Part shown: piece after piece, positions 49,121 through 60,106 of the stretch
Layout of the letters: every line of letters starts with the position of its first letter
Position numbering within the stretch: position 1 is the stretch's first letter
From: Halomonas sp. ML-15
GTDB taxonomy: Bacteria; Pseudomonadota; Gammaproteobacteria; Pseudomonadales; Halomonadaceae
Assembly: GCF_014779595.1 (NCBI RefSeq)
Contig: NZ_JACXZT010000019.1
Coordinates: 1,456,621-1,520,620, forward strand
Direction of reading: 5' to 3'
DNA: 64,000 bases
Notes under the pieces: generated by a model
What the model was told of the DNA's origin: nothing
The model's input: the letters and a program-made list of their open reading frames with translations, nothing else
The model's database searches: none
Made by a program: the position numbers and the translations under genes

Positions 49121-49888
49121 TCAGTCGTTGTCGTTGACGCCGCTGCCGGCGCCGCTGCGGGAAGCCTCGCTGGCTTCCACCAGCAGGCGATGGGCCAGCG
49201 CCTTGAGCCGCGCCCAGATGGCGTCGTCCACCTCGATGCCGTCTTGCAGCGCCCGCTGGCGGCAGGCCAGCAGCTCCGACTCGGAGTGGTGGGCCAGCAG
49301 GTCGAGGTCGTGGTCGGCGCCCAGGGAGGGCAGCAGCTCTACGTGGTTGGCCATCACCAGGGTGATGCCGTCGTTGGGCTCGTTCTCTTCGGGCACCTCG
49401 CGCACCGAGTAGACCCGCATCTCCGGGGTGGTATGACCGGCGCGGAAGCCCACCACCTGCTCGGTCAGCGGCTCCTGGGCATTGCGCCAGAATGCGCTGA
49501 TATTGATACCGCGTCCGGCCAGGCGCGCCAGATAGCCCATGATCAGCTGGCGGTTGTGACAGCGACGAATCTTCACTACCGAGAGCCCACGCGCTCGCGC
49601 CTTGGCATAACCCAGCTCGGTGGCCAGGCTGATGCTGCGCAGTACGCTTTGCCCCTGCCCGTCGAGCACCGCCAGGTCGCCATCCTGATAGATCACCCGG
49701 GGCAGGGCTTCCGGATCTTCGGCGAGCAGGAAATCCAGGCCTCGATTGAGTTGATCGACGCCGTTGAAGCCGTGGCACTGCATCCAGGCCACCATGTCGG
49801 CGGCGTCGGCGGCGTCGCCCTCGTCGAAGCCGATCCCTCCGAAGGCCTTGCGGCAGAGCCCTTGCAGCTCATTGAATGACACCTTCAT
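49121..49888 (-). CDS. DUF3726-like protein
   Basis: 255 residues from the ATG at 49888. The N-terminal LQGLCRKAFGGIGFDEGDAADAADMVAWMQCHGFNG resembles the start of the malate/lactate dehydrogenase-2 superfamily, where a similar HG pair holds the catalytic histidine. I assign DUF3726 from memory with moderate confidence. The rest has no cofactor motif that I recognise, so it may be a degenerate or partner subunit. Start overlaps the upstream gene by 4 bases; RidA follows after 14 bases. Confidence 0.6.
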   Translation of the reverse strand: MKVSFNELQGLCRKAFGGIGFDEGDAADAADMVAWMQCHGFNGVDQLNRGLDFLLAEDPEALPRVIYQDGDLAVLDGQGQSVLRSISLATELGYAKARARGLSVVKIRRCHNRQLIMGYLARLAGRGINISAFWRNAQEPLTEQVVGFRAGHTTPEMRVYSVREVPEENEPNDGITLVMANHVELLPSLGADHDLDLLAHHSESELLACRQRALQDGIEVDDAIWARLKALAHRLLVEASEASRSGAGSGVNDND

Positions 49889-51642
49889 GTGGATATCTCC
49901 CCCGATAGCGACTGGGGACATACTGCCTTGCCCTCGCGGCGGGGCTCTAGGGGAAAGCTCCAGTCATCGAAATCAGCCAGGTCTTGCGGCTCGGCGTTGA
50001 GTTCCTCGACCAGCGGGGCGCCCTGAAAAAGGGTGATCCTGACCCAGCGGTCCGACTTGGGATCGAAGCGGCTGGCACCGAAGAAGGCCAGCTTGGCACG
50101 CAGCAGATGCATGGGCTTCATGTCGCGATGCCAGAGGTTGGCGTGAATATCGCCGTAGGGCGCCTTCACCAGGCTTTGCACACGGCGCACGATCTCCTTG
50201 TGCCGCGGGCGCTCGAGCAGGAAGTCGACCACCTTGGCGCGGGGCGCCGCCTCCAGGAAGTCACAGATCGCCCGGTGGCTATGCGCCACCCGTGGGCCGA
50301 TGGCGATGGACATCTCCTTCTCCACGCCAGGCTCGACGTGGCGCACCCCGAGGCGGGGCTCCTCCTTCTCCGCAGAGCGATACCAGAACCAGTAGGCTCC
50401 CTCGGCGCTCTGATAGTCGTGGGACAGCGCCCAGCCGTAGTGGGTCTCGATCAGTTGGCGCAGGCGCATCAGCGGCATATCCGGTTCGAGGTCGAGGTTC
50501 TCGTCAACGCCCATCTGCTCCTCCAGAGGATCGACCACCTCCGGGTAGAGCTCGATCAGCAGGGTATTGATCAGCTCCTGGGCTTCCAGGGGCAGAGTCT
50601 GCGCCCCCCAGGCTACCAGCTGTGACCACAGGTCCGGCTCCAGAGGCACGCTGGCCAGCCAGGTCAGCACGTCCGGCAATGCCGCCACGCTGGCAGCATT
50701 GCGCTCGCTCTGCTCGCGATCTTCGGTCACCGTTTCTGCCAGGTGCTGCTTGGCACGCCGCGTAAGCGCGATCAAGCGTTTCCGGTCGTGCTCCTCGGGG
50801 ACCTGGCGCAGCGCCAGGGCCAGCGCGGTTTCCCGCTGGGTGATCCACTGGGCGATCAGCTGCGGGTGATTGATCAGGAAGGGCGCCATGCCGAGCCCGG
50901 TGGAGTTGCCGATACCCAGGTAGCGCCGCAGCTCGGTGGCCAGTGGACAAGCGGTCGCAGGCGCCCGGCAGGCCGCCAAATGCTCCACCTGCTCGATGGA
51001 GAAGTGGCGCAGCAGATAGACCCCGGCCATCTGCGCCGAGAAGGGGCGGCGGAAGTCCGGGTTGTCATGCAGGCGGGCAAAATCGGCGATGCCGAACTTA
51101 CCGTTGCCGTAGACTGCCGTCGTGCGATAGAGATAGCCGACCCGGGTCAGCCAGGCAGGGTCGGGCTGCTCGCCTTCCGCCAGGGCGTCGACGAAGTGGG
51201 CGAAGTTGCGCAGACTCTTGTTGGCCCGCGACAGTACCAGCACCTTCGGATGCTGACGCCCCGCCTCTTGCAGCGGCACGTTGGCGGCCATCTGCTCCAA
51301 CAGTTCGTCGTCCACGTCTCCCTCCACCAGGCCGAAGGTGACGTCCCAGGCCTCGGCGATGACCCGATCGGAGCGCCGCTCATCCTCCAGCGGCTGGGCG
51401 AACATCACCCCGTGATAGCGGCCATGGGGCGTCTGCAGGCGATAGATGGCGGTGCCGTGCCCCTCGGCATTCAGATCGAAGCGTACCCGGCTGATCTGCC
51501 AGCGCTGGCGCCCCATCTGGCGCACCAGAGTGCGCACGAAGCTCAGCCGACAGGCATATAGACTCCCCAAGCGCTCCAGGCACATCACCACATTGGCGGG
51601 GCGCAGGCTCAGGGGCGTCAAGGCAAACTCGGGATTCATCAT
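49885..51642 (-). CDS. Unknown 585-residue protein in the BCCT operon
   Basis: A soluble protein with no signal peptide, no membrane helix and no motif that I recognise. It is acidic with many charged pairs. It starts at an ATGATG directly abutting the BCCT stop codon and overlaps the DUF3726-like gene by 4 bases, so it belongs to the same transcript. The large size and constant position in the operon suggest a main enzyme or structural subunit of the pathway. There is no Walker, Rossmann or metal-binding signature I can rely on. Confidence 0.8.
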   Translation of the reverse strand: MMNPEFALTPLSLRPANVVMCLERLGSLYACRLSFVRTLVRQMGRQRWQISRVRFDLNAEGHGTAIYRLQTPHGRYHGVMFAQPLEDERRSDRVIAEAWDVTFGLVEGDVDDELLEQMAANVPLQEAGRQHPKVLVLSRANKSLRNFAHFVDALAEGEQPDPAWLTRVGYLYRTTAVYGNGKFGIADFARLHDNPDFRRPFSAQMAGVYLLRHFSIEQVEHLAACRAPATACPLATELRRYLGIGNSTGLGMAPFLINHPQLIAQWITQRETALALALRQVPEEHDRKRLIALTRRAKQHLAETVTEDREQSERNAASVAALPDVLTWLASVPLEPDLWSQLVAWGAQTLPLEAQELINTLLIELYPEVVDPLEEQMGVDENLDLEPDMPLMRLRQLIETHYGWALSHDYQSAEGAYWFWYRSAEKEEPRLGVRHVEPGVEKEMSIAIGPRVAHSHRAICDFLEAAPRAKVVDFLLERPRHKEIVRRVQSLVKAPYGDIHANLWHRDMKPMHLLRAKLAFFGASRFDPKSDRWVRITLFQGAPLVEELNAEPQDLADFDDWSFPLEPRREGKAVCPQSLSGEIST

Positions 51643-53226
51643 TCATGCCACCTTGCTGCGCGAGGTCAGTCCCTGCTCCCGGGCCATGGCATAGGCCGCC
51701 TGGGGGCCGAGCCACAGTGAAGGCAGCAGCACCAGGGAGACGGGTATCGCGGTGATCACGATGAACTGCTGCAGCACACCGATCTGCCCGGCCCCCATAT
51801 AGAGCAGGATGGCCGCCATCAGCGACATGGTGACGCCCCAAAAGACGCGCACGGCGGTATGCGGGTGATCATGACCGGTGCAGACCACGGCGATGGCATA
51901 GCTCATGGAGTCGCCGGTGGTAGCCACGAAGATGGTGGTCAGCAGCAGGATCGCCAGGGCCATCACCGTGCCTCCGGGGAGCGCCTGGGCCACAGTGAGT
52001 GTCGCCACATCGAATTGGAAGTTGTTGAGCGCTTCGCCGAGGTCGATCACGCCGGTGAGCTGGTAGTGGATCCCCGAGCCGCCCAGCAAGGTGAACCACA
52101 CCGTGGTGGCGATAGGTGCCATCACCGCCACCGCCAGGATCATCTGGCGGATGGTGCGCCCCCGGGAGATACGCGCCACGAAGATCGCCATCAGCGGGCC
52201 GTAGCCGATGAACCAGGCGAAGAAGAACACCGTCCACCACTGCATCCACCAACCGGGGGCGGTTTCCGAGGTCATGGTGGCCATGGCCAGGAAGGAACTC
52301 AGGTACTCACCAAAGCCCTGCAGATAAGCGTTGGTGAGGAACAGGGTCGGCCCGAACAGAAAGATGACCGCGGCGATGGCCAGCGCCAGGAAGACGTTGA
52401 AGCGACTCAGTAGCTGGATGCCGCGATGGATACCGGTGGCCGCCGAAGTGACATAGAGCACCCCCAGCACCACCAGGATGACCAGTTGGGTGGCATAGCC
52501 CGAGCCCACCCCAAAAAGCTCATGCAGCCCGAAGCTGACCTGGGTCGCCAGGAAACCGATGGGGCCCACGGTGCCCGCCACCACCGCGATTACGCAGCAG
52601 GCATCCACCACGCCACCCACCCAGCCGCGCATCAGCCGCTCCCCCAGCACCGGATAGAGCAGCGTGCGCGGCTGCAGCGGCAGGCCGCGGTCATAGTGCC
52701 AGTAGGCCAGCACCACCGCAGTCAGCGACCCCAGCACCGCCCAGGCCAGGAAGCCCCAGTGCATGAACGACTGGGCCAGCGCCCCGGCTACCGCCCCTAC
52801 GGTGCCCGGTTCACTGTCGAAGGCCGGCGGGGTGACCACGAAGTGATAGACCGGCTCGCCGGCGGCGAAGAAGACTCCGCCCCCCGCCAACAGGGTACAC
52901 ATGATGATCGAGAGCCACTTGAAGGTGCTCAGCTCCGGAGTATCCAGGCCGCCGATCCTGGCGCTGGCCGCTGGCGAGACCGCCAGCCCCATGGCGATGA
53001 AGAAGGTCAGCAACAGCAGTAGCTGGAAGTAGGAGCCTAACACCGCCGCGGTCCAGGCGAAGCCGGCGCCGATGGCGTCGGCCATGCCCTCCGGGTTATA
53101 CAGCGACAGCAGCACGAAGAGCACGATAAAGCCGCCGCTCAGACCGAGGACGACGGGGTCGCCCAGGCCCTGGGCCGGGCGAGCGGCGGCAGACTGGCTG
53201 GCCGGTGAGTCGAGTTGACTGCTCAT
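51643..53226 (-). CDS. BCCT family betaine/carnitine/choline-type transporter
   Basis: 527 residues from the ATG at 53226 with GAGG upstream; the frame extends to 53547 but overlaps the dipeptidase gene. Twelve membrane helices. BCCT signature region: WWMQWWTVFFFAWFIGYGPL followed by FVARISRGRTIRQM. These carriers import quaternary ammonium compounds, coupled to Na+ or H+ or by exchange. The Trp-rich helix differs from the BetP pattern (no WWxSWxPFVG), so the ligand may not be glycine betaine itself. It lacks the long charged C-terminal domain of osmoregulated BetP, suggesting catabolic uptake. Confidence 0.92.
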   Translation of the reverse strand: MSSQLDSPASQSAAARPAQGLGDPVVLGLSGGFIVLFVLLSLYNPEGMADAIGAGFAWTAAVLGSYFQLLLLLTFFIAMGLAVSPAASARIGGLDTPELSTFKWLSIIMCTLLAGGGVFFAAGEPVYHFVVTPPAFDSEPGTVGAVAGALAQSFMHWGFLAWAVLGSLTAVVLAYWHYDRGLPLQPRTLLYPVLGERLMRGWVGGVVDACCVIAVVAGTVGPIGFLATQVSFGLHELFGVGSGYATQLVILVVLGVLYVTSAATGIHRGIQLLSRFNVFLALAIAAVIFLFGPTLFLTNAYLQGFGEYLSSFLAMATMTSETAPGWWMQWWTVFFFAWFIGYGPLMAIFVARISRGRTIRQMILAVAVMAPIATTVWFTLLGGSGIHYQLTGVIDLGEALNNFQFDVATLTVAQALPGGTVMALAILLLTTIFVATTGDSMSYAIAVVCTGHDHPHTAVRVFWGVTMSLMAAILLYMGAGQIGVLQQFIVITAIPVSLVLLPSLWLGPQAAYAMAREQGLTSRSKVA

Positions 53227-53294
53227 GAGGTTTGCCTCGTTGTGCGTTGTTATAAGGAGAAGCGGGCGTGATGCGGCTGGGCAACCTGGGTGTG

Positions 53295-54284
53295 TCAGCC
53301 GGAGGGGGTGGTTGCACGCTCCAGTAGCGCCACCCAGTTGCGTCCCATGATGCGTTCGACGTCCACCTCGGCGAAGCCGTGCTTGCGCAACCCATCGATC
53401 AGTTGGGGGAAATCGCGGCTGTCGCGCAGCCAGGCCAGCGGTCGCGGCCAGCCGGCGTTGCTGGCGCTGCCTTCGCCGTAGTCCATCTCCTTGGACCAGC
53501 GGCCGTTGCGCATCCATTCGAGTACCGCGACCGGCTGCTCCTGGCACAGGTCGGTGCCCAGGCCCACATGCTCGATGCCCATCAGATCCACGGTGCGGGC
53601 AATCATCTCGCAGTAGGCCTCCAGGGTGCAGTCCGGCCCATCCTTGAGATGAAACGGATACGCAGAGAAGCCCAACAGCCCGCCGCTCTCGGCAATCGCT
53701 GAGAGTACGCGGTTGGACTTGTTGCGCTTGGCCTCGTGGAAGAAGCTGGGATTGGCATGGGAGATGATCACCGGGCGCTCAGAAAGCTCGATCGCCTGGA
53801 GGGTTGAGCGCTCGGCGCTATGCGACATGTCGATGACCATGCCAACCCGGTTCATCTCGCGGATCACCTGACGCCCGAAGCGGGTGATGCCGCTATCCTC
53901 GTTCTCGTAGCAGCCGCATGCCAGCAGGCTCTGATTATTGTAGGTGAGCTGCATGATCAGCAGGCCCAGGCGGCGCATCACCGCCACCATGTCGATATCG
54001 TCCTCGATGGGCGAACAGTTCTGGGCACCCAGGAAGATCCCCACCTTGCCGGCCTCCTGGGCACGCAGGATATCGCCGGGAACAAGCACCGGCATGATCA
54101 GGTCGTCGTGTTGCTCGAAGCGGCGGTTCCACTCCCCCATCCGGGAGAGGGTCTCGCGGGTGGTCTCATGGTAGACCAGGGTGGCGTGGACGGCATCGAC
54201 GCCGCCCTCACGCATCTGCTGAAAGATCTCCCGGGACCAGTGGGAGTACTGCAGGCCGTCGACGGTCAGAAGTTGCTTGGACAT
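53295..54284 (-). CDS. Atypical membrane-dipeptidase (M19) family protein
   Basis: 329 residues without a signal peptide. M19 fold: GVDAVHATL, EAGKVGIFLGAQN, GMVIDMSHSA with His155, PVIISHANPS with His176, and HVGLGTD. However the N-terminal H-x-D zinc pair of classical renal dipeptidase is replaced by VDGLQYSHW (8-16), and the bridging glutamate is GAQN (Q88). It resembles the dipeptidase-like protein next to the dimethylglycine genes of Pseudomonas (PA5396, from memory). Catalytic metal binding may therefore differ or be reduced. Second gene of the operon, 15 bases after the aldehyde dehydrogenase. Confidence 0.85.
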   Translation of the reverse strand: MSKQLLTVDGLQYSHWSREIFQQMREGGVDAVHATLVYHETTRETLSRMGEWNRRFEQHDDLIMPVLVPGDILRAQEAGKVGIFLGAQNCSPIEDDIDMVAVMRRLGLLIMQLTYNNQSLLACGCYENEDSGITRFGRQVIREMNRVGMVIDMSHSAERSTLQAIELSERPVIISHANPSFFHEAKRNKSNRVLSAIAESGGLLGFSAYPFHLKDGPDCTLEAYCEMIARTVDLMGIEHVGLGTDLCQEQPVAVLEWMRNGRWSKEMDYGEGSASNAGWPRPLAWLRDSRDFPQLIDGLRKHGFAEVDVERIMGRNWVALLERATTPSG

Positions 54285-54299
54285 GGAACGCTCCTCGCG

Positions 54300-55742
54300 T
54301 CAGCGGGCTTTGACGTAGCAGGTCTTGACCACGGTGTAGAACTCGCGCGCATAGCGTCCCTGCTCGCGGGGGCCGAAGCTGGAGTCCTTGCGACCGCCAA
54401 AGGGCACGTGATAATCGGTGCCGGCGGTGGCCAGGTTAACCATCACGCAGCCGGTCTCGGCGCGAGCCTTGAACTCGCTGGCCAAGGCCAGGGAGTCGGT
54501 GATGATCCCGGCGGTGAGGCCGAAATGGGTGTCGTTGAGGGTGTCGATGGCCTCGTCCATATCCGCGACCTTGATCACGCAAGCGATGGGGCCGAACACC
54601 TCCTCACGGTTGATGGCCATGGCGTTGGTGGTGCCGGTGAACAGGGTCGGTGCCATAAAATAGCCGTCGCTGCCGCAGTCGAGTCGCTCGCCGCCGAAGG
54701 CGAGCACGGCGCCGTCGGCCTTGGCGCGTTCGATCCAGGCCAGGTTGGATTCCAGCTGGCGCGCCTCGGCCACTGGGCCAATCTGCACCCCCTCCACCAG
54801 CGCCGGTCCCACCTTGGCGCTGGCCAACCGGGCCACCAACTTCTCGACGAAGGCGTCATGAATCGCCGTATGCACGATCAGCCGTGACGAGGCGGTGCAC
54901 TTCTGACCGGTGCCCGAGTAAGCGCCATTGAAAGCGGCCTCCACGGCCAGGTCGAGATCGGCGTCCGCGGCGACGATCAGCGCATTCTTGGAGCCCATCT
55001 CCAGCTGGCACTTGACCAGGTTGCCGGCGGTGGCCGCCGCCACGCGGCGTCCCACCTCCAGCGAGCCGGTAAAGGTCAGGGCATTGATCTCGGGGCTCGA
55101 GATCAGTGCCTCGCCAACGCTGCCACCGGCGCCCATTACCAGGTTGAAGGTGCCGGCAGGCAGCGGCTGGCGACTGATGATCTCGGTGAGTGCCCAGGCA
55201 CTGGCGGGCACCAGGTTGGCGGGCTTGAAGATCACCGCATTGCCAAAAGCCAGTGCCGGGGCGATCTTCCACACCGCCGTGGCCATGGGGAAGTTCCAGG
55301 GACTGATCACCCCCACCACCCCCACCGGCTCACGGCGGGTCTCCACCTCGACCCCAGGACGCACCGAGTCCACCCGCTCGTCGATCTGGCGCAGTACCTC
55401 GGCGGCGTAGTAGTGGAAAAACTGCGCCGAGCGGCCCACTTCACCGATGCCCTCGGCCAACGGCTTGCCCTCCTCCCGGGACAGCAGGCGTCCCAACTCC
55501 TCCTTACGTACCGCCAGTTCATCGCCGATGGCCATCAGCAGCGTATAGCGCTGCTCCAGACCACTCTTGGCCCACTCGCGCTGGCCCTGCCTGGCGGCGA
55601 CGATGGCCTCGTGGACCTGGGCAACACTCGCCTGGGCGTAGTGACCGATCAGATCCTGGCGATCCGAGGGGCTGTGGTTGGCGATGCTGCTCTCGCCCTC
55701 GACCCACTGGCCAGCAATATAAAGGGAGTGGTTGGCTGACAT
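54300..55742 (-). CDS. NAD(P)-dependent aldehyde dehydrogenase
   Basis: 480 residues. Catalytic Cys282 in GTGQKCTASSRLIV and general base Glu248 in QLEMGSKNA, with the cofactor segment PWNFPMATAVWKIAPALAFGN. The sequence around the active site is close to 2-oxoglutarate semialdehyde (2,5-dioxopentanoate) dehydrogenases, but related enzymes oxidise other aldehydes, so the substrate is open. First gene of the six-gene operon, transcribed divergently from the LysR gene at 55836. In betaine-type catabolism an aldehyde step would fit. Confidence 0.9.
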   Translation of the reverse strand: MSANHSLYIAGQWVEGESSIANHSPSDRQDLIGHYAQASVAQVHEAIVAARQGQREWAKSGLEQRYTLLMAIGDELAVRKEELGRLLSREEGKPLAEGIGEVGRSAQFFHYYAAEVLRQIDERVDSVRPGVEVETRREPVGVVGVISPWNFPMATAVWKIAPALAFGNAVIFKPANLVPASAWALTEIISRQPLPAGTFNLVMGAGGSVGEALISSPEINALTFTGSLEVGRRVAAATAGNLVKCQLEMGSKNALIVAADADLDLAVEAAFNGAYSGTGQKCTASSRLIVHTAIHDAFVEKLVARLASAKVGPALVEGVQIGPVAEARQLESNLAWIERAKADGAVLAFGGERLDCGSDGYFMAPTLFTGTTNAMAINREEVFGPIACVIKVADMDEAIDTLNDTHFGLTAGIITDSLALASEFKARAETGCVMVNLATAGTDYHVPFGGRKDSSFGPREQGRYAREFYTVVKTCYVKAR

Positions 55743-55835
55743 GGTGATCTCCTGAATAGCGTTGACATCATCCTAGGAGAACCACCAATATAAGGATAAT
55801 CAATAAACTATAAGATTTGATCAGTTAAACTTACC

Positions 55836-56759
55836 ATGCTGCCGGAACTCAAGCTCCAGCCCCTACGCTATGTACTGGCGATCATCGATCACGGCGGCTT
55901 CCACGCAGCCGCCAAGCAGCTGCATCGTAGCCAGCCGGCCATCTCCATGGCGGTGCGTGATCTGGAGTCCCGTCTCGGCCAGCCGCTGTTCGAGAAGGGC
56001 AACGGCCACCCCCTCCTGACCCCCTTCGGACACTGGTGTGAGCCGCGCTTTCGGGAACTGGTGGCCCATCACGACCGCCTAAGCCGCGACGCAATGGCCT
56101 TGGCGAATGCCCAAGCGGGTCGTGTCGATATCGCCGCGGTGCCCTCGGTGGCCAGTCGCCTGATGCCGGCCCTTCTGGCCAGCTTCGTCCAGGACCATCC
56201 TGGCATCGAGATCAGCCTCCAGGACGGCCACTCCGAGCGGGTCAATCAGATGGTGCTCAAGGGCGAGGTGGAGCTGGGCATCACCAGCCTGTGGCTGCCC
56301 AATGATGCACTGCGCTTTACCGGCCTGCTCAAGGATGAGGTGGGGGTGGTGTGCCGCGACGACCATCCGTTGGCCAGTGAGGAGCGCCTGCACTGGCAGG
56401 CACTGACGGGCTATCCGCTGATACGCAACGGTACTTCACGACTGCTGGAGGGCTCTCCTGCCGCCGATCTGCTATCCCGCAGCACCCTCTATATATCCAA
56501 CATGATCTCGCTGACCGCCATGCTCGAGGCCGGTATCGGCATCACCACCCTGCCGCGCCTGGCCTTTCAGGAGGAGCATCAACGGCTACGCTTTATTCCC
56601 CTGGCCGAACCCCGCCTGGAACGCCGCATCGGCCTGCTTCGCCGGGCACGACAGAGCCTCTCTCCCGCCGCCGAAGCGATGGAAAGTCACCTGCTGGATA
56701 AGCTGCTGGTTAAAGGGGGTTGCTCCAGAAACGACGAAGGGCCTACGGCGGAACCGTAG
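55836..56759 (+). CDS. LysR family transcriptional regulator of the BCCT operon
   Basis: 307 residues. Winged helix-turn-helix at residues 8-65 ([29 protein letters not shown]), then a periplasmic-binding-type effector domain. It is divergent from the operon at 55742, with 93 A/T-rich bases between them, the normal layout for LysR control of the opposite operon. The effector is presumably the imported compound or an intermediate. The stop codon is inside a hairpin terminator. Confidence 0.93.
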   Translation: MLPELKLQPLRYVLAIIDHGGFHAAAKQLHRSQPAISMAVRDLESRLGQPLFEKGNGHPLLTPFGHWCEPRFRELVAHHDRLSRDAMALANAQAGRVDIAAVPSVASRLMPALLASFVQDHPGIEISLQDGHSERVNQMVLKGEVELGITSLWLPNDALRFTGLLKDEVGVVCRDDHPLASEERLHWQALTGYPLIRNGTSRLLEGSPAADLLSRSTLYISNMISLTAMLEAGIGITTLPRLAFQEEHQRLRFIPLAEPRLERRIGLLRRARQSLSPAAEAMESHLLDKLLVKGGCSRNDEGPTAEP

Positions 56760-56765
56760 ACCCTT
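56737..56765 (+). terminator. Hairpin overlapping the LysR stop codon
   Basis: AAGGGCCTACGG (56737-56748) pairs with CCGTAGACCCTT (56754-56765), one mismatch, 5-base loop. It sits between the LysR gene and the oppositely oriented tRNA and could serve both. Only moderate T content follows. Confidence 0.6.
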
Positions 56766-56774
56766 GGAATTCGT

Positions 56775-56851
56775 TGGCGCGCCCAGAAGGATTCGAACCT
56801 TCGACCCCTGCCTTCGGAGGGCAGTACTCTATCCAGCTGAGCTATGGGCGC
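56775..56851 (-). tRNA. tRNA-Arg (anticodon CCG)
   Basis: The minus strand from 56851 reads GCGCCCATAGCTCAGC... with acceptor stem GCGCCCA pairing TGGGCGC, D arm, anticodon loop CTCCGAA giving anticodon CCG (codon CGG), TpsiC arm GGTTCGAATCC and encoded discriminator G and CCA (56777-56775). It is 77 bases, complete. No attachment-site repeat is seen around it. Confidence 0.97.
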
Positions 56852-57107
56852 GCGGCTGCAGCGTGCTGCAGTGCCTTGAGGCGGGCATAATGCTAACTGC
56901 CTGCCCAGCGAGTGTCCAGCGCCGCCTCGCAATGCGCCTTGCCGGTGTTCGCCAAATGGCCTGCAACGGGGCATTTTCCTGGCAAACCGGTTGCCGGTAT
57001 ACTGTGGCCATTCTTCGTGCCTGGCGCGGCTGCAGGTGGTATGGCGGCGTCCTACACAATAATGCATCGAGCAGTTCTCGATACCGGACCGTATAGAGGT
57101 GGTGAGA

Positions 57108-57953
57108 GTGAATTCCAGCAAGTTGATCATCGGGTGCCTGACCACCCTAGGCCTGGCCGTAGCGGCTGCCTCCCAAGCACACGCCGACGCCGATCGTGAC
57201 GCCATTGCCGAGCGTCTCAAGCCGGTCGGCCAGGTGTGCCTGCAGGGCCAGGACTGCGGCACCGCCGCGGCCGCCGAGAACGGTGACGATACCGCCGACA
57301 CCGGTAACGGCATCGACGGCGAGGCTGTCTACGGCCGGGTCTGCGCCGCCTGTCACGACAGCGGTGCCGCCGGCGCACCGATGATGGACGATGCCGATGC
57401 CTGGGCCGAGCGCCTCGACCAGGGCATCGAGACGCTCTACGAGCACGCCATCAGCGGTATCGGCGCCATGCCGGCCCGGGGCGGAGACTCCAGCCTCTCC
57501 GATGAAGAGGTCATGGCGTCTACCAACTACCTGATCGAATCGGTCTACGATGGCGACCTGCCGGAGATCGGTGGCGATGAAGAGGTCGAGATGGCTGAAG
57601 CTGCCAACGGCGAGGGGGAGGCCGAGGTAGCCGACGTCAGCGATGAAGCCAACGGCAACGGTGAAGAGGATGCCGCCGCAGAAGAAGAGGTAGCAGCGGC
57701 CGAGGAAGAGAATGGCCTCGACGGCGAAGCGCTGTATGCCAGCGGCGGCTGTGCGGCCTGCCACGACAGCGGTGCCGCCGGCGCGCCGATCGTCGGTGAC
57801 GACTGGGGCGACCGTATGGACCAGGACATCAGCGAGCTGTATGCCAACGCCATCAACGGCATCGGCGCCATGCCGCCCAAGGGAGGCAATACCAGCCTCT
57901 CCGATGAAGAGGTAGAGGCCATCGTCGACTACATGGTCGCCGCCTCCGAATAA
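57108..57953 (+). CDS. Dihaem c-type cytochrome (cytochrome c5-like, two domains)
   Basis: 281 residues from the GTG at 57108 with AGAGGT upstream; a GTG at 57099 is also possible. A signal peptide ends near SQAHA (about 26), so it is periplasmic. Two class-I domains each carry CAACH (79-83 and 215-219) and a GIGAMP segment whose Met is the likely sixth haem ligand. The domains are joined by a very acidic linker of about 50 residues. The blocks CAACHDSGAAGAP and GIGAMP recur in both, showing internal duplication. The cytochrome c5 resemblance suggests electron transfer to a terminal oxidase. It stands alone and is followed by a strong hairpin. Confidence 0.92.
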   Translation: MNSSKLIIGCLTTLGLAVAAASQAHADADRDAIAERLKPVGQVCLQGQDCGTAAAAENGDDTADTGNGIDGEAVYGRVCAACHDSGAAGAPMMDDADAWAERLDQGIETLYEHAISGIGAMPARGGDSSLSDEEVMASTNYLIESVYDGDLPEIGGDEEVEMAEAANGEGEAEVADVSDEANGNGEEDAAAEEEVAAAEEENGLDGEALYASGGCAACHDSGAAGAPIVGDDWGDRMDQDISELYANAINGIGAMPPKGGNTSLSDEEVEAIVDYMVAASE

Positions 57954-57982
57954 GCGGGCTGAGAGTCTGACGACCACAGCTG

Positions 57983-58008
57983 CGAAGGGCGCCACTCGGC
58001 GCCCTTCG
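57983..58008. terminator. Bidirectional hairpin between cytochrome and rep genes
   Basis: CGAAGGGCGCC (57983-57993) pairs perfectly with 57998-58008 around ACTC. Located between convergent genes and lacking a T-run on either side; probably serves both transcripts. Confidence 0.7.
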
Positions 58009-58039
58009 TGCGTCTGGGAGAAGAGGTTTCCGGCAGTCG

Positions 58040-60103
<2,064 letters not shown>

Positions 60104-60106
60104 CGC

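Noticed and set aside
56737-57107. Integration site or mobile element at the tRNA-Arg gene
   Set aside because: No integrase, no repeated tRNA 3' end and no composition break were found nearby.
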